DNA of 22,519 bases, from the IMG/VR virus record IMGVR_UViG_3300010885_068918, positions 1 to 22,519 of that record; one strand, written 5' to 3'. The stretch comes from a virus. Within the stretch, counting starts at the first letter, position 1; each line of letters opens with the position of its first letter. The notes under the pieces were generated by a model. That model was given only the letters and a program-made list of their open reading frames with translations. It was not told where the DNA came from and did no database searches. A program made the translations under genes and the position numbers. Below are positions 1 to 7,083 of the stretch, piece by piece.

Positions 1-1
1 A

Positions 2-118
2 CATAAAAGGCTTCACAATTGCCATATGACAGAAGGAAAGAAAGATCTATGGAACGTAAAGGATAAATCCATAATTTGTTACGGATCGAAATTAAAAGAA
101 AAAGAAACCCTAGAATAA
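2..118 (+). CDS. C-terminal end of an unknown protein (5' end outside window)
   Basis: An open frame enters from the left edge and gives 38 residues before a TAA stop at 116-118. The fragment is polar and Lys-rich, with DLWNVKDKS and IICYGSKLK in the middle, and I do not recognise the family. Support for coding is that the stop codon lies in the loop of a strong hairpin terminator, which is where the last gene of a transcription unit should end, and that the frame has no stops across the stretch. The true start is outside the window, so length and function cannot be judged. Confidence 0.6.
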   Translation, partial: HKRLHNCHMTEGKKDLWNVKDKSIICYGSKLKEKETLE

Positions 119-133
119 TATCTAGGGTTTTTT
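105..133 (+). terminator. Rho-independent terminator, possibly bidirectional
   Basis: A perfect 10-bp stem (AAACCCTAGA at 105-114 pairing with TCTAGGGTTT at 121-130) encloses a 6-base loop, and the 3' arm runs into six T residues at 128-133. The stop codon of the upstream gene sits in the loop. On the opposite strand the same hairpin is followed by a T-rich run (TTTCTTTTTCTTTT), so it could also stop transcripts arriving from the right. The next gene starts only about 15 bases beyond, so expression of that gene needs read-through, antitermination or a promoter overlapping the hairpin. Confidence 0.85.
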
Positions 134-148
134 GTGATATATAAAAGG

Positions 149-511
149 ATGAGAACATTCAGAGCAGGTAATTTAGAGGTAATGAGAGATGATTTGGATT
201 ATCCGGATTTTCCATTAACTATGGGGGATTCTGAGATTGAATCTTTAGATCTTGGGAATTACGGGGATGAAGGATGGAGAATACCAGGATTAGAAGAAAT
301 TAAATACTTATACAAATTGTCTAACTGTGCATCTTATAATAGAATGGAATGGAATAGCCAGAAATGGTCAATAGGTAATTTTAAAGATAATACATATTGG
401 GCTTATTGGGCAGTAAAAGATAATGGGGATTTTGTCATGATTGATTTTCTAGTAGGGTCAATTGATTTCGGATCAAAGGCAAGATTAAGATTAGTAAGAG
501 ATATAGAATAA
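149..511 (+). CDS. C-type-lectin-like (DUF1566/Lcl_C-like) protein, copy 1
   Basis: This 120-residue protein is the first of three tandem paralogues. It carries the family pattern: a Gly-Trp-Arg-Ile-Pro motif followed by a Glu-rich helix with Leu-Tyr (about residues 42-57), a Trp-rich strand, and a C-terminal LRLVRDIE. This resembles the DUF1566/Lcl_C pattern GWRLPT...EL...YW.S...LVRD, a C-type-lectin-like fold. I chose the ATG at 149 over the upstream GTG at 134 because it makes the N-terminus (MRTFRAGNLEVM) match copy 3 (MKNYYNIGNLNVM). No signal peptide or membrane segment is visible, so it is probably cytoplasmic or a virion component. The stop overlaps the next ATG by one base (TAATG). 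The ligand is unknown. The fold match is by motif only, so the family call is likely but not certain. Confidence 0.75.
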   Translation: MRTFRAGNLEVMRDDLDYPDFPLTMGDSEIESLDLGNYGDEGWRIPGLEEIKYLYKLSNCASYNRMEWNSQKWSIGNFKDNTYWAYWAVKDNGDFVMIDFLVGSIDFGSKARLRLVRDIE

Positions 512-867
512 TGAAAGAATTAGAATCCTTATATCCCCCTATAAAAATAGGAAAAATAGAAATAGCATCTAAGGATTGGCCGGAAATGCTAAATTGGGAA
601 GACACAAATGAATTGATATCGGAAATCGGAAAAGGGTGGAGATTACCTACAGAAGGGGAAGCTTTATATTTTATAGATCTTTCTACTAATCTAGAATTAG
701 GGGAATTCGATAGATACGGTAATAATGATAGAAGAGGGTATTGGACCCAATCCGAAGATTTTCAGGGTAGTACACAATTAAGAACAGGGGTTTATATAGA
801 TCATAAATACCTCTATGGGTATAATATAGTTAACCCGTGTTTGGTAAGGCTAGTTAGGGATATATGA
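511..867 (+). CDS. C-type-lectin-like (DUF1566/Lcl_C-like) protein, copy 2
   Basis: This 118-residue paralogue has the clearest family motif of the three: KGWRLPTEGEALYFIDL at about residues 40-56, then GYWTQSEDFQG near residue 76, and the C-terminal CLVRLVRDI. The GWRLPT...L...YWT...LVRLVRD spacing matches DUF1566/Lcl_C domains, but the protein is little more than the bare domain. It is tightly coupled to its neighbours: its ATG overlaps the previous stop by one base, and its stop overlaps the next ATG (ATGA). No export signal is seen. Sequence between the shared motifs is strongly diverged from copies 1 and 3, as expected for old duplicates with different ligands or partners. That functional reading is inference. 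Confidence 0.8.
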   Translation: MKELESLYPPIKIGKIEIASKDWPEMLNWEDTNELISEIGKGWRLPTEGEALYFIDLSTNLELGEFDRYGNNDRRGYWTQSEDFQGSTQLRTGVYIDHKYLYGYNIVNPCLVRLVRDI

Positions 868-1229
868 AGAATTATTATAATATTGGGAATTTAAATGTAA
901 TGGTAATTGATCCTTCCGATAAAAAAACATGGTGGGGAATTTACGATTACCTAAATAGATACCACAAGGATCTAAAAGAAGAAGGATGGAGACTTCCGAC
1001 ACCCCCTGAGTTATTCTATATTAATGATGTTTATAATCTAGAAATTTTAGAGATAGAGAAAGGAGAATATTGGACTTCTGAGCCATATCCAAAAAATGAC
1101 GAAAATCCTAGCTATTATTTAACATATATTTGGACTGTTCCAAAATTTATGTATAGAAATTATCTACCTCTAAAAGCTATGGGAACGATGTCAGTAAAAC
1201 TTCCTGTGATACTCGTAAAAGATATATAA
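864..1229 (+). CDS. C-type-lectin-like (DUF1566/Lcl_C-like) protein, copy 3
   Basis: This 121-residue third paralogue has EEGWRLPTPPELFYINDVYNL at about residues 39-59, EYWTSEPYP near residue 70 and a C-terminal LPVILVKDI in place of LVRLVRDI. The start overlaps the stop of copy 2 by four bases, so the three are probably translated as a coupled set. The middle region is rich in Tyr, Trp and Pro, consistent with loops of a lectin-like fold. No reverse transcriptase or template repeat of a diversity-generating retroelement accompanies the set in this window, although proteins of this fold are known as targets of such elements elsewhere. Confidence 0.78.
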   Translation: MKNYYNIGNLNVMVIDPSDKKTWWGIYDYLNRYHKDLKEEGWRLPTPPELFYINDVYNLEILEIEKGEYWTSEPYPKNDENPSYYLTYIWTVPKFMYRNYLPLKAMGTMSVKLPVILVKDI

Positions 1230-1296
1230 ACTAAGTTTATTTTACGTGTACTGAACTTTATTGATAAATAGATAGATAACCTAAGAAAGAATAAAA

Positions 1297-1500
1297 ATGA
1301 GCGTAGATCCAAATTATATGAAGATGATAGCCGATCGTTTAGATAAGATGAACGGGGGTTCTCCTGCTAGACCAGGTGAGATACAGGGAGAATATAAGCT
1401 TCCTAATATAATGGATCAGATGGGACAAACCGCAATGGCTTATTTGAATAAGAAGAAGGAAGAAGAGGCTAGAAATCTAAATAGCAGACTGGATAGTTAA
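1297..1500 (+). CDS. Small hypothetical protein, 67 residues
   Basis: I do not recognise this protein. It starts with MSVDPNYMKMIADRLDKM and ends in a Lys/Glu-rich helix (NKKKEEEARNLNSRL), so it is probably helical and soluble. The 67 bases before it have no strong ribosome-binding site but are A-rich close to the start, as elsewhere here, and contain GATAAATA at 1263-1270, one mismatch from the T4 late-promoter consensus. It is the last + strand gene, and its 3' end overlaps the 3' end of the convergent - strand gene by 32 bases. Internal stop-free coding with balanced composition suggests a real gene. Confidence 0.65.
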   Translation: MSVDPNYMKMIADRLDKMNGGSPARPGEIQGEYKLPNIMDQMGQTAMAYLNKKKEEEARNLNSRLDS

Positions 1501-1834
1501 GTCCAAATCCTGGATATATTTTCCCCTTATATTTATTTTCTAAAAATCTTATATCAGGACAAAGATCCCTTAGGTATAATAGAAGTTGATCTTCTCCTCT
1601 GTAAATTAAAACCCCATCAACCCCTTCGGTATTATATAAAGTCCTTATTTTTTCTACTATCTCTTCATCTTTTGATGAATCTTTAACTAATACCCAGAGA
1701 TTTTGGCATTTATTCTTACATTCTATAAAAACCTCTTCTTTTATCTCTTCGAATTCCCCACAAATAACTCCAATCCCGTATTTTTTAAAATCAGGGATAA
1801 AAAATTGATTTATGCTATCAAATAGGTTCTTCAT
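1469..1834 (-). CDS. Hypothetical protein, 121 residues
   Basis: No family is recognised. The protein has alternating hydrophobic strands and charged helices (for example GIGVICGEF, NLWVLVKDSS and VDGVLIYRG), which looks like a small alpha/beta domain without membrane segments. The frame can be extended to a TTG at 1840, but the ATG at 1834 is the more likely start; it lies inside the 3' end of the upstream phosphoesterase gene, overlapping it by 17 bases. Its own 3' end overlaps the convergent + strand gene. It is the last gene of the long leftward run, with no obvious terminator after it. Confidence 0.7.
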   Translation of the reverse strand: MKNLFDSINQFFIPDFKKYGIGVICGEFEEIKEEVFIECKNKCQNLWVLVKDSSKDEEIVEKIRTLYNTEGVDGVLIYRGEDQLLLYLRDLCPDIRFLENKYKGKIYPGFGLNYPVCYLDF

Positions 1835-2486
1835 TACCAATCTCTATTACAATTGGTTTATTCCAAGGCTTATATCTAAGAGTACAGGTAGAAGCATTTA
1901 TAAAAATAGGCCCATTTTCCTCCAATCTTTTCATTCCGTATTCTTCGTGAATGTGACCAAAAGCATGTATCTTTAGGTCTTGTAGTTTTAAAACTTCTTC
2001 CATTAGCTCAGGACATCCTACGTTCTTTTGATCATAAACAACTAAATCTAAAATTCCTTGTGGAGGTCCGTGAGTTATAAGAACGTTAGTGTCTCTAGGA
2101 ATCATTTCCCATTTCTCTTTTATCTCATCCGATTTAAGCATAAAAGCCCAATTATAAAAAGGTGGTGTCCAAGGACTTCCCCAGAATTTAATCCCATCTA
2201 TCTCTATCCCAGAATCCTGGAGATAGTGGATACCATCCTCTTTAATTGACTCTAAGGTGTTCTGTAAAGTGGTATTTCTGTATTCAAATCCAAAATCGTG
2301 ATTTCCTGCAATAAAAATTTTATTCTTATGCGGAAGAGAAGAAAACCAAAAAAGGAAATTATCTATTTCACTTCCTATCCCTCTTCCTGAAACGTCACCA
2401 CAATGAACTAAAACATCTCCTTCTGGAATTTCTTCCAGCATTTGACCGTGAAGAGTATGGGTATCTGATATAAAAATTATTTTCAT
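1818..2486 (-). CDS. Calcineurin-like metallophosphoesterase (MPPED-like)
   Basis: This 222-residue protein has the complete metal-binding signature of the family: D8-x-H10, G30-D31, G61-N62-H63-D64, H139 in THGPP, and G177-H178-I179-H180. The sequence GSPWTPPFYNWAF at about 103-115 is characteristic of the MPPED1/MPPED2 branch, which hydrolyses phosphodiesters with two metal ions. The length fits a single catalytic domain. The substrate cannot be deduced; phage members could act on nucleotides or cyclic nucleotides. It follows a HAD-type phosphatase gene by 13 bases and overlaps the next gene. It is one of three phosphoesterases of this fold here, each from a different subfamily. Confidence 0.92.
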   Translation of the reverse strand: MKIIFISDTHTLHGQMLEEIPEGDVLVHCGDVSGRGIGSEIDNFLFWFSSLPHKNKIFIAGNHDFGFEYRNTTLQNTLESIKEDGIHYLQDSGIEIDGIKFWGSPWTPPFYNWAFMLKSDEIKEKWEMIPRDTNVLITHGPPQGILDLVVYDQKNVGCPELMEEVLKLQDLKIHAFGHIHEEYGMKRLEENGPIFINASTCTLRYKPWNKPIVIEIGNEEPI

Positions 2487-2499
2487 GTCTTATATACTT

Positions 2500-2862
2500 C
2501 TATTTAAATAGCATTATTTCTACTTCTTTCCAATCTATAAATTTCCTATTTGAAAGAGAAAGATCCATTTTACAAGGGGATCCTAGAGCTGCATCGTCAA
2601 TGTATAATTGTGCATAAGCTTTAGGGGAATCAGTCCAAGATTTTTGGTTTGGGTTTTCCTGAATCCCATATAATTCTATCTCATTATCTTTAAACCATTC
2701 AATTGCATCATTTAATTCTTTACCGCTTCTCATGGTCCAGAGAATTAACTGATGCCCTTTACCTACTAGTCTTTTAAGAACAGGAACTGCTCCTATATCT
2801 TTTCCTATCCTAGGATAATCGTGGGTTACACACGTTCCGTCAAAATCTACTGCTATTTGCAT
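2500..2862 (-). CDS. Small HAD-superfamily hydrolase (BT0820-like)
   Basis: This 120-residue protein begins MQIAVDFDGT, giving the HAD nucleophile D6 and acid/base D8. A second motif follows at ILWTMRSG (about 40-47) and the metal-binding motif at YIDDAAL (about 87-93). The compact, nearly capless form matches the small HAD proteins of Bacteroides and phages such as BT0820. Members are phosphatases of small molecules; the substrate is not known. The gene lies between another phosphoesterase and a phage-type hypothetical gene, in the same direction with gaps of about 13 bases. Confidence 0.85.
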   Translation of the reverse strand: MQIAVDFDGTCVTHDYPRIGKDIGAVPVLKRLVGKGHQLILWTMRSGKELNDAIEWFKDNEIELYGIQENPNQKSWTDSPKAYAQLYIDDAALGSPCKMDLSLSNRKFIDWKEVEIMLFK

Positions 2863-2875
2863 TTATTTTTTTCTA

Positions 2876-3466
2876 TTAATCCCACCAACATCTCATTCTT
2901 TCTTTTAATACTCTATGCAAAAGATCATGAGCCTTTTCTTCATTATATTTTGCAACATAAAAACATAAATCTTTTTTATCAAGATCGGTTTTTTCCTTCA
3001 GAACTTTGCGAACACTTGATGGGTATTTTTTTATGTATTCATCGTATTTTTCTGAAATAACATCTTGTTCCATTGAGTAAAGTTCTCTTTCCCCTTCAAT
3101 TGGGTCAAATCTAAATTTTGTTTCGGAGTAGTCAAGGTATTCAATACTATAATAATCTTCCTTAACTCTTTCAATTAAATTAAGAGCAATTGTCATATCA
3201 CGATTATCACGATCGACCGCAGTGTGTCTATTGGCATAGATTATCTCTTGTCTTTGGAATTCAATTTTCTTTTGTAGAATAGTATAGATGTGCCAGTCAT
3301 CCCAATCTCTATCTTTAAAAATAGTTGGTGACCATCTTATAACATTTTTACAACCTGTTAGAAACGATCTTATCCTCCAATGTAAAAATCTCCATATTCT
3401 TGCTGATAAAGTTTTTCTACCCCATGCAGAATCTTCAGGAATTATTAATTTCTCGTAGTTTTTCAT
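2876..3466 (-). CDS. Conserved phage-type hypothetical protein
   Basis: This 196-residue protein has the pattern I associate with a family frequent in phages: a basic, aromatic N-terminal segment (RIWRFLHWRIRSFL, about residues 23-36), then IRWSPTIFKDRDWDDWHIYTIL, a helix with KIEFQRQEII, and IALNLIERVKEDYY. The C-terminus is rich in charged and Trp residues. No catalytic motif is evident and its role is unknown. The start overlaps the stop of the upstream gene by four bases (ATGA), indicating translational coupling. The family link is from memory of motif patterns, not a search. Confidence 0.75.
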   Translation of the reverse strand: MKNYEKLIIPEDSAWGRKTLSARIWRFLHWRIRSFLTGCKNVIRWSPTIFKDRDWDDWHIYTILQKKIEFQRQEIIYANRHTAVDRDNRDMTIALNLIERVKEDYYSIEYLDYSETKFRFDPIEGERELYSMEQDVISEKYDEYIKKYPSSVRKVLKEKTDLDKKDLCFYVAKYNEEKAHDLLHRVLKERMRCWWD

Positions 3467-3747
3467 CAGTTTTTATTTTCTTCTGTGATATTATCATTAA
3501 ACATATACTTAGATCTATAATATTCCTGAGCATCTTCTCTATCTCCTGGATTTACTTCAGATTTAATTCCTAGATATTCTTCCATGATAGTTATCATTTC
3601 TAGCTGTGCCTGTTGAAAAGAATCCTCTATCTGGGATCTTTCTAACCCTATCATAGACAATACTTTTTCTATTGCATCAGAATTTTCCTCCTGGTTTAAT
3701 CTTAACCAGTCTAGAAAATTCTGAAGAACAGTTTTTTTATCAGACAT
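3466..3747 (-). CDS. Hypothetical protein, 93 residues
   Basis: This is an acidic, probably all-helical small protein without a recognised family. Residues 1-50 form Leu/Ile-rich amphipathic helices (for example VLQNFLDWLRL and IEKVLSMIGL), and the tail is polar (FNDNITEENKN). It sits in a tightly coupled chain: one base separates its ATG from the stop of the upstream 48-residue gene (TAATATG), and its own stop overlaps the next start by four bases. Confidence 0.7.
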   Translation of the reverse strand: MSDKKTVLQNFLDWLRLNQEENSDAIEKVLSMIGLERSQIEDSFQQAQLEMITIMEEYLGIKSEVNPGDREDAQEYYRSKYMFNDNITEENKN

Positions 3748-3748
3748 A

Positions 3749-3895
3749 TTAATCTAAATAAATCCCTTTTTCTGTAGCATAGAAATCTAAATAAACTCCC
3801 ATTTTCATAAGAGATTCGAATGCTCTTTCATTTTTTTCATGTTCTAGAGATTTAATTATTAAATCTGCTAAAAATTGTAATACCTTTCTTTTCAT
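3749..3895 (-). CDS. Small protein, 48 residues
   Basis: A complete short frame runs from ATG at 3895 to TAA at 3749, beginning MKRKVLQFLADLIIKSLEHE and ending YATEKGIYLD. The ATG overlaps the TGA of the upstream lipoprotein frame (ATGA), and the stop is one base from the next ATG (TAATATG). These are the same junction types that link the larger genes here, so the frame is very probably real. The N-terminal half would form a basic amphipathic helix. No family is recognised. Confidence 0.7.
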   Translation of the reverse strand: MKRKVLQFLADLIIKSLEHEKNERAFESLMKMGVYLDFYATEKGIYLD

Positions 3896-4124
3896 TTTCT
3901 ATCGATTCTAACTTTAATTGTATTAACTATAATATATTTTTCTGATGGAAACCAAGAACATAATTCTTCTTTCTCTAGATGTATATGTTCTTCCTCTAGA
4001 TATAAAGTATCTATCGTCACGTAATCAAAATCTAAATTTCCATAAGCATCACAATTTGCATTTTTTGTGGATTTGCAAGACCCAAAAGCTAATAAAATAG
4101 CTAAACCTAAAATTATTTTTTCAT
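3892..4124 (-). pseudogene. Lipoprotein gene with an apparent one-base frameshift in an A6 tract
   Basis: The ATG at 4124 follows the upstream stop in the usual TAATATG junction, but the frame stops after ATG AAA AAA TAA. If the A6 tract had seven A residues, the frame would read MKKIILGLAILLAFGSCKS and continue for 77 residues to TGA at 3892. That is a textbook lipoprotein signal peptide: Lys-Lys, a hydrophobic core, and lipobox FGSC with Cys17. The rest is acidic, with Cys at 25 and 56. The long open tail, the perfect signal peptide and the correct junctions at both ends show that the gene was functional recently, or still is through slippage or sequence error. The mature protein would be anchored in the host envelope. 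Its function is unknown. Confidence 0.75.
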
Positions 4125-4125
4125 A

Positions 4126-4494
4126 TTACCATTTATCAATATTAGTTAAATCCAATTCGGCATTAGCAAGTTTGCTCCAAACCTTCTTAATTGTTCCTAT
4201 CCCTCCTCCGCTTTCGAATGTGTATATATAATCACCATACATTCCATATATAGCTTTTATGTGCTCCTGCCATTCTTTTAGTGTCTTAGTTTCCTCCGGA
4301 TCTAATTTATAGGTGATAGTATTTCTTTCTTCTTTCTCGGACTCTAAAAGCTTTCTCCCCAGATCCGAATTTTTTTTCCATGATTCAAACATCTTATCAA
4401 ACCATTCAGGTTCATCCCCATATGAAATACCCCCAATTTCTGCATGAGTATTATTAACTACAAATGCACTCCAATTTAATAACCATCCTTCCAT
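4126..4494 (-). CDS. Hypothetical protein, 122 residues
   Basis: No family is recognised. The protein is polar and Trp-rich at both ends, with an acidic Lys/Glu-rich helix in the middle (LLESEKEERNTITY, about residues 49-62) and a Gly-rich turn (FESGGGIGT) near residue 93. No membrane segment or signal peptide is seen. It lies four bases after the preceding gene and one base before the frameshifted lipoprotein gene, so it belongs to the same transcription unit. Confidence 0.7.
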   Translation of the reverse strand: MEGWLLNWSAFVVNNTHAEIGGISYGDEPEWFDKMFESWKKNSDLGRKLLESEKEERNTITYKLDPEETKTLKEWQEHIKAIYGMYGDYIYTFESGGGIGTIKKVWSKLANAELDLTNIDKW

Positions 4495-4498
4495 CTTT

Positions 4499-4891
4499 TT
4501 ATTTATTTAGTTTTTCTTCTGCGTGGAATTCACATAAAGTAAATATCCAACCGCCACTAATAGATTTACCAGGTTCTCCGCATTTTTCGCAGACCTCGTG
4601 GGATTTTCTTTCAGCTTCAATAATTCTTTTATGGATCTCATCACTTCCGGAATTTATATAAAATCTTAATCCCCCGAATTTTTCCTTTACCTGGCAAATC
4701 TGTTTATCCCATCCCAATTGGATTAGATCCTCTATTAGAGATTTAACTATACCTAACCATCCATTTCCAATAGAGAAAAATCCTGAATCTTTTATTGGTT
4801 CCCTATCTGTATAGAATCCATTTTCTAATCCTCCTATGGATTCTAGAAAAATATTAAATTCCACTTCTTCAAGATAATTATGATTTTTCAT
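4499..4891 (-). CDS. Conserved phage-type protein with a C-terminal zinc-ribbon-like motif
   Basis: This 130-residue protein contains VKEKFGGLRFYINSGSD (about residues 68-84), a motif I know from a family spread across many phages. It is followed by CEKCGEPGK and TLCEFH, a Cys-x2-Cys...Cys-x2-His arrangement (about residues 101-104 and 119-122) able to bind zinc. Such a site suggests nucleic-acid or protein binding, but no activity is established. The gene is 14 bases downstream of the AAA+ ATPase gene and four bases before the next gene. Confidence 0.78.
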   Translation of the reverse strand: MKNHNYLEEVEFNIFLESIGGLENGFYTDREPIKDSGFFSIGNGWLGIVKSLIEDLIQLGWDKQICQVKEKFGGLRFYINSGSDEIHKRIIEAERKSHEVCEKCGEPGKSISGGWIFTLCEFHAEEKLNK

Positions 4892-4905
4892 TTCAGCTAT
4901 TAATT

Positions 4906-5889
4906 TTAGTTACCAAATCCCATTTTTCCACCTCCTTTGACGGAGGGGGTTTTCTTAAGACCTTCCAAATTATTAATGGTTTCATTGAAATCTCTCCCCA
5001 TAATAATTACAGAAATAACTACTTCTTTTAAATGTGAAAGAGACATTCCTTCTGTTTTCTTTACCCATTCTTCTATATCTATTTTTTCGAGATCCTCTTT
5101 AGTTAGCTTATTTTGTATAAAACATCTTCTGATATCTTTATTAGGAAGTTCTACTTTATATCTTCTATCAAATCGGGAAGGTCTATTTGTTATTCTTTCC
5201 TGTAATTTTTCAGGATAATTTGTAGTTGCGATATAGACAACATTTTCTATTTGCTTTACCCCATCTAGTATATTTAATAGCTTACCTACTGAATAGCTGT
5301 GTTCTCCCGCTATAGAATCAATATCCTCTAATATAACAATTAAAGGTCTATCCGGCTCAATCTCTCTAAAAGAAGAAATAAAAGAAGAAAATCTCTCAAG
5401 ATCATCTTCGTCTTTGACGTTGATTACTATCCCCCCTTTTTCTATGATGTTTTTAGAGACCATTTGGATAATTCCAGATTTACCACATCCGGGTTCACCA
5501 AACATTAGAATACCTCTTTTATGTATAAACTTATATTTTTCATACTGATCTTTCATATTCCAAAAATTATCAATATCTTTAAGTATATCGATAATTTCAT
5601 CTGAAGGAAGAGGATAAAGCTCGTCGGTTTTAAATGGCTGTTTTTTTAAAGTCTCCATGGATAATTTAGGGTTATATGTTATTTCATAAACCCCTGGAGG
5701 TACACCTTCTATTGTATGGTAAGAAGGAATATATTCATCATTTTCTAAAACAGCCCAGCAAGAGAATTTTTTACCTTTTTTACCTTTTTTATCTTCCGGC
5801 TCTTCTCTTAACATAGATCCTACTCTTTCTGAATAGCTATTGATTAAAGATTCAACCTCTTTAATTCCGTAATCTTTTTTCTTTGCCAT
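4906..5889 (-). CDS. AAA+ ATPase
   Basis: This 327-residue protein has a polar N-terminal region of about 115 residues and one AAA+ module: Walker A GEPGCGKS (131-138), Walker B IVILEDID (184-191), sensor 1 in ATTNYPEKL (221-229) and arginine residues in RPSRFDRR (236-243). The short interval and the R-x3-FDR pattern are those of the classic AAA clade (FtsH/BCS1/proteasomal-ATPase-like), whose members unfold or remodel proteins as hexamers. There is no protease domain or membrane segment. The Lys-rich segment KKGKKGKK at 34-41 may bind nucleic acid or membrane. It lies upstream of the phage-type genes and follows the SPFH membrane cluster, so a membrane-linked role is possible but inferred. 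Confidence 0.92.
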   Translation of the reverse strand: MAKKKDYGIKEVESLINSYSERVGSMLREEPEDKKGKKGKKFSCWAVLENDEYIPSYHTIEGVPPGVYEITYNPKLSMETLKKQPFKTDELYPLPSDEIIDILKDIDNFWNMKDQYEKYKFIHKRGILMFGEPGCGKSGIIQMVSKNIIEKGGIVINVKDEDDLERFSSFISSFREIEPDRPLIVILEDIDSIAGEHSYSVGKLLNILDGVKQIENVVYIATTNYPEKLQERITNRPSRFDRRYKVELPNKDIRRCFIQNKLTKEDLEKIDIEEWVKKTEGMSLSHLKEVVISVIIMGRDFNETINNLEGLKKTPSVKGGGKMGFGN

Positions 5890-5930
5890 CTTATTTTATT
5901 GTTGTAGTTTTTAATTTTTATTAAGTTTCC

Positions 5931-6134
5931 TTAATCTATTAGATCATTTTTATCTTTTTCTTTCTTCTCCATATATTCTATTAGAAGATATACTCCTACG
6001 ATTACCATAAAAAGACTAAGCGAAACAGTGATAATAAAAGATATAGTAGGTAATGTTTCAAAAAATATAAAAATAAAACTAATAACCGCCAATGTTATGA
6101 CGGTTATTAGTGATTTTATTAAAAGATCTTTCAC
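5931..6134 (-). CDS. Small two-helix membrane protein
   Basis: This 67-residue protein has two hydrophobic segments (about residues 7-26 and 30-53) followed by a highly charged tail (EKKEKDKNDLID). The start is a GTG at 6134, supported by the one-base spacing from the stop of the upstream SPFH gene and by the natural membrane-protein N-terminus MKDLLIKSLI. Placement directly after the SPFH gene and before the AAA+ ATPase suggests that it belongs to the same membrane assembly, for example as an accessory subunit. A holin-like role is conceivable for any small two-helix phage protein, but nothing here supports it specifically. Confidence 0.7.
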   Translation of the reverse strand: MKDLLIKSLITVITLAVISFIFIFFETLPTISFIITVSLSLFMVIVGVYLLIEYMEKKEKDKNDLID

Positions 6135-6135
6135 C

Positions 6136-7083
6136 TTAATTTTTAATATTCAAGAATGTTCCAGATCCACCTGCAACAGTAGTTGGTAGTTTACCATCCC
6201 ATGCCTGAGCTTTCAAGTATTCAATATACAATGGTGTAATTTCTTTTTGCTTCAATTTCATTGCTAATGCAAGAGCCTGTGCATCGATAATCACTTTAGC
6301 ACTATCTCCTTTTGCAATAGCTATTTTTTCTAATGCCTCTGCCTGTGCCACCAATGTTCTTTGTTGTGCTGCTTGAGCTTCCTGTACTGCCTTTGTTTTA
6401 CCTTCGATGGCCTTTTGTAATGAAGCTGGTGGTACTATATTAGTTCGTAGCTGGGATACAGTAAACCATTTAGAAACTCTTTTATTACATTCTACGATAA
6501 TTGCAGCTTCAAATTCTTCTCTTTTATTAAATATTGCATCTACTTCCCATCGGTTAGCAACATCATTTACGGATGAAACGATAGCGTTTTTCAACCATCC
6601 CTGTTCAACTTCTCTAATATCTAGACGAAGATTAACAAACATTTCCCCGATTGCATCTTCACGTAATGAGTAATTAAATGATGGTTTAATTGTTGCTGCA
6701 AAACCTCCTTTAGTAATTACTTGCTGTGCATCATATTCAATGTGTTGCTGGAATAAAGGAAATTCCTTAACCTGTTCAGTCCATGAATTGTAAAATACCC
6801 AACCAGTTTTATATTGGTATGAACTAACTCCTCTATCGGCACCTGTTAAATTAACTTTTAGTCCTTTATTACCTGCATCAATTCTTTCTAAAGAAAATGG
6901 CTGGATAAAGGATAGGATTAAACCGATGATGATAGAAGCAATACCAGTAATTACTTTTTTACCTGCTGCATTCTTAGCTGCAGAATCATTGTAGGATGCG
7001 TTGGATCTCATAGATGATCCACGTAGAATTAAAATTACTCCGAAAATCAGAGCTGATACGAAAATTAAAATTGAAATAATCAT
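6136..7083 (-). CDS. SPFH/band-7 (prohibitin-like) membrane protein
   Basis: This 315-residue protein begins with a membrane segment (about residues 1-20), has a second at about 44-62, and then a band-7/SPFH domain: FSLERIDAGNKGLKVNLTG, a YKTGWVFYNSWTEQV strand region and a long middle domain. A coiled-coil helix rich in Ala, Gln and Glu follows (QEAQAAQQRTLVAQAEALEK and on, about 233-285), and then a short C-terminal tail. This is the order in prohibitins, HflK/HflC and QmcA, which form ring or cage assemblies on the membrane and often regulate FtsH-type AAA proteases. It overlaps the upstream membrane-protein gene by four bases and lies near an AAA+ ATPase gene. A membrane-shaping or host-protease-modulating role is inference. 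Confidence 0.9.
   Translation of the reverse strand: MIISILIFVSALIFGVILILRGSSMRSNASYNDSAAKNAAGKKVITGIASIIIGLILSFIQPFSLERIDAGNKGLKVNLTGADRGVSSYQYKTGWVFYNSWTEQVKEFPLFQQHIEYDAQQVITKGGFAATIKPSFNYSLREDAIGEMFVNLRLDIREVEQGWLKNAIVSSVNDVANRWEVDAIFNKREEFEAAIIVECNKRVSKWFTVSQLRTNIVPPASLQKAIEGKTKAVQEAQAAQQRTLVAQAEALEKIAIAKGDSAKVIIDAQALALAMKLKQKEITPLYIEYLKAQAWDGKLPTTVAGGSGTFLNIKN

Noticed and set aside
134-148. GTG start for the first lectin-like gene.
   Set aside because: The ATG at 149 aligns with the N-terminus of copy 3, while the extra residues have no counterpart.
149-1229. Diversity-generating retroelement.
   Set aside because: The lectin-like fold is suggestive, but there is no reverse transcriptase, template repeat or GC-rich element in the window.
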